Shown: positions 1 to 7,335, counted from the first letter of the stretch. The stretch: 17,010 nt of DNA from JBEKHI01 sp050012355 (GCA_050012355.1 JBEKHI010000155.1:1-17010); one strand, 5' to 3'. Program-made: numbers and translations. The notes: generated from the letters alone by a model not told the origin.

Positions 1-926
1 GCCAGGTGCACCAGCGGGATGATCGCTTGCGGCCAGCTATGCACGCCGGAAAAGTCCGCGCCGAACAAGACGAGCACGTCGTGGGCGGTCAGCGGGATGT
101 TCTGGACCATGGACCTGATGGGCGCGAACGCGGTGTCCGGAGCCAGCACCAGGTATCCGCCGGCCTGACGGAGTAGCCACCCGGCGGCCGCCGCCGCGGC
201 GATCGAGGCGAGGGCGGCGCCGATCAGGGACAGCTCGAATCGTGTCCGGCGCCCGCGCGATCGGCAGATCCGTATCGCGCACACGATCGCCAGTGGCAGC
301 GCTCCCTCGTACAGGGTCATCGGGTCCGATAGCTGTCCCCAGGTGAGCAGCACCGCGACCACGGCGACGGTTGGCCAGCCCGGGCGGCAGCGGTCCAAGA
401 CCAGCCAGACCAGCAGCAGCACGATCTGCGTCGCCGTGTGATCGGGGTCGTGCATCAGCACGGTGGTCGTCGCGCCCAGCGGCGGGGCGAGCATAATGCC
501 AGCGGCCAGCAGTGACCGGACCACGCCCTCGAGCCCGGTGGCGCGTCCCTTGGCGGCCAGCGCGGCGAGCAGGACCACGAGGGTGTAGTCCAGTGCGGCG
601 GTCAGGTGCAGCACGAGGGGCGACAGCCCGAAGATCCGTTCGGCCACCGCGAGCTGCGGCAGCTCGATCGTATAGAAGGAGACATCGGTCAGCGTCCAGC
701 CGTGCAGCAGCAGGTTCCCGTGCAGCATGTCCCAGGCCTGTAGCGCATTCGAGGCCCCATCGGAATTGACGCCGGAGGTCCACGCCTGCCGTTCATAGGC
801 GGCGAACAGCAGCAGCCCGCCCGCCAGGACCGCCGTGAGCCACGCCCACCGCCGCGGGCGCGAGGAGCCATGGAACGCCGCAGTTGTGCGTGTTTCTGGG
901 GACGCTGACTGGACTGTCGTCATCAT
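1..926 (-). CDS. Polytopic membrane protein, possibly GT-C-like (3' end outside window)
   Basis: The frame stays open for 308 codons from tandem ATGs at 926 and 923 to the left edge, so the C-terminus is missing. The protein has a short basic cytoplasmic tail (residues 1-27), a first membrane helix (about 28-44), then an outer loop with NSDGASNALQAWDML (54-68) and WTLTDVSFYTIELPQ (77-91). Several further hydrophobic segments follow (about 103-123, 135-157, 165-178, 186-197, 207-220, 233-252). An acidic first extracytoplasmic loop followed by many helices resembles GT-C glycosyltransferases, and similar proteins are common and mostly uncharacterised in actinomycetes. That functional link is inference. 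No strong ribosome binding site is seen. A 35-bp inverted repeat starts 8 bases upstream of the ATG and probably covers its promoter. It is divergent from the dehydrogenase. Confidence 0.8.
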   Translation of the reverse strand, partial: MMTTVQSASPETRTTAAFHGSSRPRRWAWLTAVLAGGLLLFAAYERQAWTSGVNSDGASNALQAWDMLHGNLLLHGWTLTDVSFYTIELPQLAVAERIFGLSPLVLHLTAALDYTLVVLLAALAAKGRATGLEGVVRSLLAAGIMLAPPLGATTTVLMHDPDHTATQIVLLLVWLVLDRCRPGWPTVAVVAVLLTWGQLSDPMTLYEGALPLAIVCAIRICRSRGRRTRFELSLIGAALASIAAAAAAGWLLRQAGGYLVLAPDTAFAPIRSMVQNIPLTAHDVLVLFGADFSGVHSWPQAIIPLVHL

Positions 927-934
927 GTTCTCTG

Positions 935-969
935 GATACTCTCGGTGATTATGAGTCACTGAGAGTATC
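935..969. promoter_or_regulatory. 35-bp inverted repeat, candidate operator of the divergent pair
   Basis: The left arm GATACTCTCGGTGA (935-948) and right arm TCACTGAGAGTATC (956-969) are inverted repeats matching at 13 of 14 positions, with a 7-base spacer. The site fills much of the 77-base gap between the membrane protein start (926) and the dehydrogenase start (1004), placed to control both. Its size and symmetry suit a dimeric repressor of the TetR, MarR or PadR type (inference). No such regulator is encoded in the window. Confidence 0.55.
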
Positions 970-1003
970 AGTTGGTTTAAGCAGGAAGCAGACAGCGTAG
1001 ATA

Positions 1004-2047
1004 GTGGGCATGCGGGCTTGGCAGGTAACGACGCCGGCGCCAATCGACACGAGGCCACTTGAGCTGCGAGAGACCGAGCAACCGGTCGCTGGTGACGGAG
1101 AACTGCTGCTGAGGATCCGGGTTTGCGGGGTCTGCCGCACCGATCTGCACGTGACCGAGGGGGACCTGCCGGTACACCGGCCGCATGTCACGCCGGGGCA
1201 CGAGGTGGTCGGCGAGGTCGTCGCGCTCGGTCCGGGCGCCGACGGTTTCGTGGTCGGCGAGCGGGCAGGCGCCGCGTGGCTGCGATCCACCGACGGGACC
1301 TGCAAGTTCTGCCGTCGCGGCAGCGAGAACCTGTGCCCGGCGTCGACCTACGACGGCTGGGATCACGACGGCGGATACGCCGAGTTCATGACCGTGCCCG
1401 CGGCGTTCGCGCACCATCTGCCGGACAATTACGACGACGAGGAGCTCGCGCCGCTGCTGTGCGCGGGGATCATCGGCTACCGGGCGCTCAAGCGCGCCGA
1501 ACTGCCCGACGGCGGCGTGCTAGGCATCTACGGCTTCGGCGGCAGCGCGCACCTGGCGGCCCAGGTGGCGATGGCCCGCGGCGCGCGCGTCCACGTGATG
1601 ACGCGGGGTTCGCAGTCGCAGGAGCTGGCTCGTGAGCTTGGCGCCGCCTCGGTGCAGGGCGCCTACGACGCCCCGCCCGAGCCGCTGGACTCGGCGATAC
1701 TGTTCGCCCCGGTGGGCGACATAGTGCCGCCCGCGCTCGAGGCTCTCGACCGGGGCGGCACGCTGTCCATCGCGGGGATCTATCTCACCGATATCCCGTC
1801 ACTCAACTATGAGAAGTACCTCTTCCAGGAGCGCCAGCTCCGCAGCGTCACGTCGAACACGCGGGCCGATGCCCGCGAGTTTCTCGCGTTCGCGGCGGAA
1901 CATCAGCTACAGGTGACCACGCATCCGTACCCGCTGGACGCCGCCGATCAGGCACTCATCGACCTCAAGCACGGCCGGTTCGACGGCGCCGCCGTGCTCG
2001 AGGTCACCACGGACCGAAGGTCGTCTGATCGGCTGGCGGGGCGGTAA
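1004..2047 (+). CDS. Zinc-dependent alcohol dehydrogenase family protein (MDR superfamily)
   Basis: Medium-chain dehydrogenase/reductase of 347 residues, likely a cytoplasmic NAD(P)-dependent alcohol or aldehyde oxidoreductase. The catalytic zinc site is visible as CGVCRTD (C44), GHE (H66, E67) and C153. The nucleotide-binding loop is GIYGFGGSAHLA (174-185), a form typical of the subgroup annotated as zinc-binding alcohol dehydrogenase family (TIGR02822-like). The structural zinc loop has Asp97 in place of the usual first Cys, followed by C100, C103 and C111. The start is GTG at 1004 or ATG at 1010, and the purine-rich AGGAAG at 983-988 is rather far from either. The gene overlaps the convergent membrane-protein gene by 44 bases at its 3' end. 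The substrate cannot be told from sequence. Confidence 0.9.
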   Translation: MGMRAWQVTTPAPIDTRPLELRETEQPVAGDGELLLRIRVCGVCRTDLHVTEGDLPVHRPHVTPGHEVVGEVVALGPGADGFVVGERAGAAWLRSTDGTCKFCRRGSENLCPASTYDGWDHDGGYAEFMTVPAAFAHHLPDNYDDEELAPLLCAGIIGYRALKRAELPDGGVLGIYGFGGSAHLAAQVAMARGARVHVMTRGSQSQELARELGAASVQGAYDAPPEPLDSAILFAPVGDIVPPALEALDRGGTLSIAGIYLTDIPSLNYEKYLFQERQLRSVTSNTRADAREFLAFAAEHQLQVTTHPYPLDAADQALIDLKHGRFDGAAVLEVTTDRRSSDRLAGR

Positions 2048-2843
2048 CCGTCACCGGCGCTCCCCAGTCGCTGAATGTCAGGACCTGTGTGGTCACGAGC
2101 GCGTTGCTGGAACTCCCTGTACGGCTGGTGAAGACCAAGACCCGGGCTTGTCCTTGCTGATCCACGTCTAGGGTCCCGGTGATCTTGAGGCTGGCGTTGA
2201 CGCCGACCGTTGTGTACGAGGTGAACGAGTACCGTGTCCCCGTCCACCCTGGCCCGGATGCCGACCCGGCTTCGGTGACCGTATCGGCCTTCTTGATGTC
2301 CGCCAGCATCTGCTGGGGGATGGCCTGGGTGACCGCATTGACGGCCCCGGGCAGGTGACCGATAGACGAAGTCAGCTGGCGCTGCCAGCGCTTGCCGGCC
2401 GCCCCGGGGAAGTAGGTGTATGTGTACTTGCCGATCTCGCGGGCCGCTACGGCTCCCTTTCCGCAGGAAAATTCGGAGAGGTGACGCCGTGGGTCCGCCT
2501 CGGTCACGCACGTGCCCTGAGAGGGACCTTTGACCTGGCCGTTCACGAGGTAGTACATGCTTGTCACCTCGGTGAGGTGGTAGCTCTGTGCCGCCAGCGT
2601 CCGGTTCAGCGCGCTGGTGACGGCGGCAGCCCCGGACGGCGCCGAACCGACGGTCAGCGTGACCGCCGCGATCGCGGCCGCCGCGACGGCGACCGCTCCG
2701 GAAACCGCGGCCCGAATCCGGGTCCGCCGTGTCCGGTCGCGCCGCCGCGCCGTCTTGAACCCGTCAAGCAGGTCGATCCCGGATGGCATGTCTTCGGTGG
2801 CCGCTGTGAGCAGGCGCCGCGCCTCAGTTTCCGTGTCGTTCAT
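2004..2843 (-). CDS. Single-pass membrane protein paired with sigma factor (putative anti-sigma/regulator)
   Basis: A 279-residue protein with a cytoplasmic N-terminus (1-44, with a basic RRRDRTRRTRIR stretch before the membrane), one hydrophobic segment (about 45-67) and a roughly 210-residue extracytoplasmic domain with two Cys. ATG 2843 is preferred over a longer start at 2876 because GGGGAGGAG lies 5 bases upstream of it. The start lies inside the sigma gene (20-base overlap), which suggests translational coupling. The topology and pairing fit a membrane-bound regulator of the sigma factor, but I see no HxxxCxxC zinc-binding anti-sigma motif, so the anti-sigma role is inferred from position alone. 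The outer domain loosely recalls LppX/LprG-like lipoprotein folds (weak). Confidence 0.75.
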   Translation of the reverse strand: MNDTETEARRLLTAATEDMPSGIDLLDGFKTARRRDRTRRTRIRAAVSGAVAVAAAAIAAVTLTVGSAPSGAAAVTSALNRTLAAQSYHLTEVTSMYYLVNGQVKGPSQGTCVTEADPRRHLSEFSCGKGAVAAREIGKYTYTYFPGAAGKRWQRQLTSSIGHLPGAVNAVTQAIPQQMLADIKKADTVTEAGSASGPGWTGTRYSFTSYTTVGVNASLKITGTLDVDQQGQARVLVFTSRTGSSSNALVTTQVLTFSDWGAPVTVTAPPADQTTFGPW

Positions 2844-3330
2844 AGTGCTCCTCCCCAAGGGCCGCACGCAGCGCACGCAGCCCGCGGTGCGCGTGGGTTT
2901 TGACGGTTCCGGTCGAGCAACCGAGCAGGGCCGCGACCTCGGCCTCCGGTAGGTCGGCGCAATACCGCAGCACCACTACGGCCCGTTGTTGTCGCGGCAG
3001 CACCTGCAACGCCCGACGTACCTGCGCGCCGATTGCTTGCCCATCGGCGAAGTCCGCGACCGCCATCTCCGGTAGTACCTCGGACGGGGTCTCCCGGCGC
3101 CAGCGCGCACGCCACCACGACCGGTGGGTGTTCAGCATGATCCGCCGCAAGTACGCGTCCGGGTCACCGTCCAGCCGCAGCTTCGGCCAGGCCCGGTAGA
3201 GCTTGACCAGACTCGTCTGGACTAGGTCCTCGGCCGCGTGCCAGTCGCCGGTGAGCAGTACCGCGACACGCAGGTGATGTTCACCGCGGTCTCGCACATA
3301 GTCGGTGAACCGCTCATCGATTTCGGCCAT
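2824..3330 (-). CDS. SigE-family ECF RNA polymerase sigma factor
   Basis: A 168-residue ECF-type sigma factor. Region 2 spans about residues 8-76 with EDLVQTSLVKLYRAW (34-48) and the aromatic/basic promoter-melting segment LNTHRSWWRARWRRE. Region 4 (about 103-156) has the helix-turn-helix ALLGCSTGTVKTHAHRGLRAL. Length and motifs match the SigE-like family of actinomycetes (TIGR02983 type), not the longer SnoaL-fused ECFs. ATG 3330 has GGAG at good distance. It is the first gene of a two-gene unit, with its stop inside the next coding region. Upstream (3350-3370) is a perfect inverted repeat whose sequence on the minus strand contains GGAAC, a common ECF -35 core, but no clear -10 follows it. 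Confidence 0.9.
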   Translation of the reverse strand: MAEIDERFTDYVRDRGEHHLRVAVLLTGDWHAAEDLVQTSLVKLYRAWPKLRLDGDPDAYLRRIMLNTHRSWWRARWRRETPSEVLPEMAVADFADGQAIGAQVRRALQVLPRQQRAVVVLRYCADLPEAEVAALLGCSTGTVKTHAHRGLRALRAALGEEHYERHGN

Positions 3331-3349
3331 CCAGGCTCCGTCTCGCTCG

Positions 3350-3370
3350 GTGTTCCCCCACCGGGAACAC
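3350..3370. promoter_or_regulatory. Perfect inverted repeat upstream of the sigma-factor gene
   Basis: GTGTTCCC (3350-3357) and GGGAACAC (3363-3370) are perfect 8-base arms around CCACC. The element lies 20 bases upstream of the sigma start codon, so it is either an operator or a hairpin in the 5' leader close to the ribosome binding site. Confidence 0.45.
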
Positions 3371-3459
3371 GCCGCGAGGCGCTTACGGGGTTGACACCGG
3401 CCAGCGGGTCGTCGAAGAGTAGCCCGGCCGGGCGAGTCACGTCGAGCGACGCTGCCAGG

Positions 3460-3885
3460 TCAGTCGGAGGTGAGCTCGAACCAGACGCAGGTGCCGCTGT
3501 GCTCGCGCAGGAACCCCCAGCGGTCCGCGATCATGTTGACGAGGTGAAAGCCCCGCCCGCCCTCCTCGAGGCCGGTGGCCTCTCTCCAGTGCGGGAGCCC
3601 GGTGGTGCCATCGTCGATGACATCGATGTGCACGACCGTGCCGCGCCGCATGATCGCGACGGTGACGACGTCCGCGTCGGTTGCGTGCTGTACCGAGTTC
3701 GTGACGAGCTCGCACGCGAGCAGTTCGGCGTCGTCTGCGGCCGGGTGTCCAGCCAGGGTGGCACGCACGAATCGCCGGGCGGCGGGCACCTCATCGGCTC
3801 GCCGGGCGAACGTACGCGTGCCAACCGAAGGCCGGGCGCCGAACGCTTCGTGCGTACTGGCGACCGTGAACGGCGAGGCGGGCAT
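3460..3885 (-). CDS. RsbW-like ATP-binding protein (HATPase_c, anti-sigma/serine kinase type)
   Basis: A 141-residue cytoplasmic protein of the single-domain HATPase family abundant in actinomycetes. The GHKL ATP-binding boxes are present: N box ELVTNSVQHA (59-68; E59, N63, H67), G1 box VIDDGTTGLP (89-98) and G2 box EEGGRGFHLVNMIADRWGF (107-125). Such proteins are related to RsbW/SpoIIAB and may phosphorylate anti-anti-sigma proteins or bind sigma factors. No STAS-domain partner lies nearby, so the target is unknown. ATG 3885 is supported by GGAGG 4 bases upstream. It precedes the sigma gene on the same strand, but a 129-base gap with its own palindrome suggests separate transcription. Confidence 0.87.
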   Translation of the reverse strand: MPASPFTVASTHEAFGARPSVGTRTFARRADEVPAARRFVRATLAGHPAADDAELLACELVTNSVQHATDADVVTVAIMRRGTVVHIDVIDDGTTGLPHWREATGLEEGGRGFHLVNMIADRWGFLREHSGTCVWFELTSD

Positions 3886-3947
3886 GTAGCCTCCAGTGCA
3901 GCGTGACTACTAACAGTATTATCACGATGACTGTCCGCTCGCTACGC

Positions 3948-4688
3948 CTACTGGCCCAACGTCGTGTTCGTTCCGGAGAAGCTGACCTGGACGCCCGCGC
4001 TTGTCACGTTAACGCCGGTGAGCGACACTCCGGAGGGGAGCCCCGGTACCGCCACGCTGAAGTCGGCATCGGAGCCGAGGACGCTCGCTGGAATGCCCCC
4101 CGCGTCGATGACCTGCACGTGAATCCGGTCGCTGATCTCGATAACTCGCGCCGTCGCCGTCGCGTTGAAGCCAAGAACGCTGACGGTGGCCTTCACCATG
4201 TTCGACCCGTCAGGGGTGAGCTTTATGCTGGCCGGGATGTTAGCCGCGCTGGCCAGCGAGCTGAGCGTGACGGTGACCGATCCGTTGAGCGAGTCGACCG
4301 TCGCCGAGCTCGTGCCGTGGATGTGCACGTTGCGTGCGGTTATGTTGATGCTGGCGAGGTCAAGGTTGGCATCGGTCAGGTTGTGACCAGTGATCACGAT
4401 GGTGTGCAGGTCACGTCCGATGAGCTGAGTGAGGAACGGGAAGCCCTCGACATCCACGCTCGGCTTGCCTGACAGGGTCATCGACTTCTGGACATGGCTC
4501 GCGATCTGGCTCTCGGTGATGGCGGCCGCGACCCGGTCCGCGCCGACCAAGAGCAGTAGCAGAACGACGATTGCGATCGTGGTCTTCAGCGGGAACCTCC
4601 GCCGTCGGCGGTACTCGTACTGGTGCTGAGCAGCGGAACGCTGCGTTTGCCAGTCGGCTGGCATCGGACGGGTCGGATCTGAGCTCAC
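3948..4688 (-). CDS. DUF2993 / LmeA-like phospholipid-binding membrane-anchored protein
   Basis: A 246-residue protein with a cytoplasmic, Arg-rich N-terminus (RRRRRF, 27-32), one membrane anchor (about 36-56) and an extracytoplasmic domain rich in beta-strand. The start of the domain, ITESQIASHVQKSM followed by VDVEGFPFLTQLIGRDL (about 57-94), is characteristic of DUF2993 (PF11209). Mycobacterial LmeA of this family binds phospholipids and takes part in lipomannan maturation, but the role here is unknown. The start is GTG 4688, with AGGGGG 9 bases upstream. It is divergent from the FHA-ABC gene with a 138-base gap that holds an inverted repeat. Confidence 0.85.
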   Translation of the reverse strand: MSSDPTRPMPADWQTQRSAAQHQYEYRRRRRFPLKTTIAIVVLLLLLVGADRVAAAITESQIASHVQKSMTLSGKPSVDVEGFPFLTQLIGRDLHTIVITGHNLTDANLDLASINITARNVHIHGTSSATVDSLNGSVTVTLSSLASAANIPASIKLTPDGSNMVKATVSVLGFNATATARVIEISDRIHVQVIDAGGIPASVLGSDADFSVAVPGLPSGVSLTGVNVTSAGVQVSFSGTNTTLGQ

Positions 4689-4712
4689 GCCGGTAACCCC
4701 CTATATGGTCTC

Positions 4713-4748
4713 GGCGGCATTCTCCCAGTATCACCGGAGAACGCCGTC
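4713..4748. promoter_or_regulatory. Inverted repeat in the DUF2993 / FHA-ABC divergent spacer
   Basis: GGCGGCATTCTCC (4713-4725) and GGAGAACGCCGTC (4736-4748) pair at 11 of 13 positions around a 10-base spacer that contains, on the minus strand, a GATACT hexamer usable as a -10. It could be an operator or a leader hairpin of the DUF2993 gene. Confidence 0.4.
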
Positions 4749-4811
4749 ACATGTGTACACGCTTCCCGATCAGCTATAGTTCATGCGATTCTCGTATCTA
4801 ATGCCGCGCTC

Positions 4812-4817
4812 TACACT
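4812..4817 (+). promoter_or_regulatory. Candidate -10 (TACACT) of the FHA-ABC gene, possibly leaderless
   Basis: TACACT fits the actinobacterial TAnnnT -10 pattern and ends 9 bases before the ATG at 4827, so transcription would begin at or just before the start codon. No good -35 is visible. The GGGG at 4821-4824 is too close to the ATG to be a normal ribosome binding site. Confidence 0.35.
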
Positions 4818-4826
4818 GATGGGGAT

Positions 4827-7232
4827 ATGGCGACCGAACGCTCCGGCTGGCCATCAGCGGGGGAGACAGCTCCTGGCGAGCCGCGCCTTCTGGTAAGGAC
4901 GCGGCTGTCCGACCATCGGTTGCGTGCCGGTCCTTCGTACCGGATCGGACGTGATCCGTCCGGCGACATCGTGCTGTCCGACGGGCGCGTCTCGTGGCGG
5001 CACGCGTTGCTCAAGTTCGACGATACGCAGTGGGTTCTCGAGGACTGTGGCTCTCGGAACGGGACGTTCCTCGCTACCCAGCGGGTGGAACGCGTCGAGA
5101 TCAGCGGTGACTGCGTGCTGCGGCTTGGCGATTCCGAGGATGGTCCGCTGCTGCGCTGCGAACCGCAGCCTGCCGAACCGGAACCGGAACGGGAGCCGGC
5201 ACCGGCACCGGACGAGGACTCGGGCCTGCCCAGCGTGGACCGGCGTCCCACCGCGCGACTGCCGCTGCCCGCGCAACTGATGCGGATCGGACGCACGCCG
5301 GATAACGATCTTGTAGTGTCCGATCTCGGTGTTTCGCGACGCCACGCTGAGCTGCGCAAATCAGCCTCGGGCAGTTACGAGATCGTTGACCTCGGCAGTC
5401 ACAACGGGACATTTCTTAACGGTAAACGCGTCCATTCCGCCCCGTTGTCCGAATCGGACATCATCTCGATCGGCAACGCGACGTTTCGCCTGTCTGATGG
5501 CGAATTGCGGGAGTACGTCGACGAGGGATCAATTTCGCTCGCCGCCCGAGATCTCACCGTCAAGGTCGGTGGCGGAAAAGTACTACTTGATCGCGTGAGC
5601 TTCCCGATACCTGAGCGATCGTTCGTCGGCATCATCGGACCGAGCGGCGCCGGGAAGTCGACGCTGCTCGGCGCGCTCACCGGTATGCGGCCGGCCGGGA
5701 CCGGCACCGTGCTGTACGACAACCGCGACCTGTACCAGGATTACGCCGAGCTCAGGCACCGCATCGGCCTGGTGCCACAGGACAGCGTGATGCACACCCA
5801 GCTCACCGCCCGGCGAGCGCTGCGGTACGCGGCCGAGCTCCGGTTCCCGTCCGACACCAGGCGCGCGGAACGGGCCCGGCGGGTCGACGAGGTGATGGCC
5901 GAACTCGGCCTGACCCGGCACGCCGACACCCGGGCCGACCGGCTATCCGGTGGTCAGCTCAAGCGGGTAAACGTCGCGCTCGAACTGCTTACCAGGCCAT
6001 CGCTGCTGTTCCTCGACGAGCCGACCTCCGGGCTTGATCCAGGGCTTGACAAGTCGGTGATGGAACAGATGCGCGACCTCGCGCACGACGGGCGCACCGT
6101 CATCGTGGTCACGCACAGCGTGGCCAACCTGGACACCTGTGACCGGCTGCTCGTGCTGGTGCCCGGCGGCCGGATCGCGTACTACGGGCCGCCCGCCGAC
6201 GGGCTGCGGTACTTCGGGCAGCCAGGGTGGGCGGAGGTCTTCCAGTCCTTCGACAAATATCCGGACCGTGACTGGGCAGGGGAGTTCGCCGCGTCGGCGG
6301 AACACGCGCGGTACGTGGCCGGGCCGAAGGTATCGCAACCGGGTCGTACCGGCCCGGCCGACGGTCCCGAGGTGACGGCAGTCCCTCCGCCGCCACCACG
6401 GCGCGGCCGGATCAGGCAGACCGCCACCCTCACCCGCCGGTACCTGCGGGTGATCGGCGCCGACCGCGGCTACCTGGCCTTCATGGGGCTGCTCCCGGTC
6501 GTGCTCGGCATCTTGCTCCGCTTCGTGCCGTCGCCGGACGGCCTAGCGGGCGCGGCCGGAACGAACGGCAACGCCGAGGAACTGCTGCTCATCATGGCGA
6601 TCAGCGCGTGTTTCGCTGGCGCGGCGAACTCGGCGCGTGAACTGGTCAAGGAACGCGGTATCTACGAGCGAGAACGGGCGGCCGGACTATCGTCCGGCTC
6701 CTACCTGGGCTCGAAGGTCCTGGTGCTCGGGATCATCAGCGTCCTGCAGGCGCTGCTGCTGGTCGCGATCGGCATCGGCGGGCGGCGGCTGCCCGCGACC
6801 GGCTCGTTCCTGACGAACCTGCCCTTGGCCGAACTGCTGCTCGGGATCGGCGGGCTCGCGTTCGCGTCCATGTGCCTCGGCCTGCTGATCTCCTCGCTGG
6901 TCTCCACCTCAGAGAAGGCGATGCCGTTCCTGGTGCTGCTCACCATGGTGCAGGTCATCCTGTCCGGTGGCGTGTTCTCGCTGACCGGCATGGCCGGACT
7001 CTCCCAGCTGGCCTGGATCGCCCCGGCCCGCTGGGGCTTCGGCGCGACCGCGTCCACGGTGTCGTTGAACGTGATCAACCCCGGTGACGCGAAACCCGAC
7101 CCCGTCTGGAACCACACCCCACAGACCTGGCTGACCGACATGGGGCTGCAACTGATGCTCGGCCTGGTGTGCGTGCTCATCGCTTGGTGGCGCCTAGTCC
7201 GGATAAGCCCCGGCCGCCGCCGCCGCCGCTGA
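4827..7232 (+). CDS. Double-FHA ABCG-type transporter (ATPase fused to permease)
   Basis: An 801-residue single-chain half-transporter. FHA1 spans about 22-112 (GR 41-42, SWRH 56-59, SRNGT 76-80). After a Pro/Glu-rich linker (113-135), FHA2 spans about 136-222 (GR 155-156, SRRH 170-173, SHNGTFLNG 191-199). The ABC ATPase (about 236-465) has Walker A GPSGAGKST (271-279), signature LSGGQ (374-378), Walker B LLFLDEP (393-399) and switch His430. A Pro-rich linker (519-524) leads to an ABC2-type membrane domain (about 545-792) with six likely helices and an Arg-rich tail. The order matches Mycobacterium tuberculosis Rv1747, whose FHA domains bind Thr-phosphorylated sites and link export to a Ser/Thr kinase. 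Both FHA cores keep the phosphothreonine-binding Arg/Ser pattern, so phospho-regulation is likely. No kinase gene is in the window and the exported substrate is unknown. Confidence 0.93.
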   Translation: MATERSGWPSAGETAPGEPRLLVRTRLSDHRLRAGPSYRIGRDPSGDIVLSDGRVSWRHALLKFDDTQWVLEDCGSRNGTFLATQRVERVEISGDCVLRLGDSEDGPLLRCEPQPAEPEPEREPAPAPDEDSGLPSVDRRPTARLPLPAQLMRIGRTPDNDLVVSDLGVSRRHAELRKSASGSYEIVDLGSHNGTFLNGKRVHSAPLSESDIISIGNATFRLSDGELREYVDEGSISLAARDLTVKVGGGKVLLDRVSFPIPERSFVGIIGPSGAGKSTLLGALTGMRPAGTGTVLYDNRDLYQDYAELRHRIGLVPQDSVMHTQLTARRALRYAAELRFPSDTRRAERARRVDEVMAELGLTRHADTRADRLSGGQLKRVNVALELLTRPSLLFLDEPTSGLDPGLDKSVMEQMRDLAHDGRTVIVVTHSVANLDTCDRLLVLVPGGRIAYYGPPADGLRYFGQPGWAEVFQSFDKYPDRDWAGEFAASAEHARYVAGPKVSQPGRTGPADGPEVTAVPPPPPRRGRIRQTATLTRRYLRVIGADRGYLAFMGLLPVVLGILLRFVPSPDGLAGAAGTNGNAEELLLIMAISACFAGAANSARELVKERGIYERERAAGLSSGSYLGSKVLVLGIISVLQALLLVAIGIGGRRLPATGSFLTNLPLAELLLGIGGLAFASMCLGLLISSLVSTSEKAMPFLVLLTMVQVILSGGVFSLTGMAGLSQLAWIAPARWGFGATASTVSLNVINPGDAKPDPVWNHTPQTWLTDMGLQLMLGLVCVLIAWWRLVRISPGRRRRR

Positions 7233-7283
7233 CCAGCCCGCAGGGGCCCGCCGCCAGCTGGTGTGCCCGCCGCCCGCCGTCGG

Positions 7284-7335
7284 CCAGCGATGGCCCACCG
7301 CTGGGGGTATAGCGCTATCGATGGCCCATCGCTGG
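7284..7335. repeat. Clustered direct and inverted repeats between convergent genes (probable bidirectional terminator)
   Basis: A 17-base unit CGATGGCCCAYCGCTGG occurs twice in direct orientation (7288-7304 and 7319-7335, one mismatch). CCAGCGATGG (7284-7293) also pairs with CCATCGCTGG (7326-7335). Between them lie two perfect short palindromes, ATAGCGCTAT (7309-7318) and CGATGG-C-CCATCG (7319-7331). The place between two convergent stop codons fits transcription termination. Confidence 0.5.

Noticed and set aside
37..783. Long minus-strand open frame at the left end
   Set aside because: Its protein is Arg/Ala/Gly-rich with no membrane or family pattern. The frame one base over gives a continuous hydrophobic protein open to the edge with recognisable motifs, so this is a shadow.
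3350..3370. ECF autoregulatory promoter with GGAAC as -35
   Set aside because: No CGT-type -10 lies at the right distance before the sigma start codon. Kept only as an inverted repeat.
3902..3926. Possible palindrome (CGTGA ... TCACG) before the HATPase gene
   Set aside because: The outer and inner arms have different centres, so it is not a coherent operator; probably chance in a promoter region.
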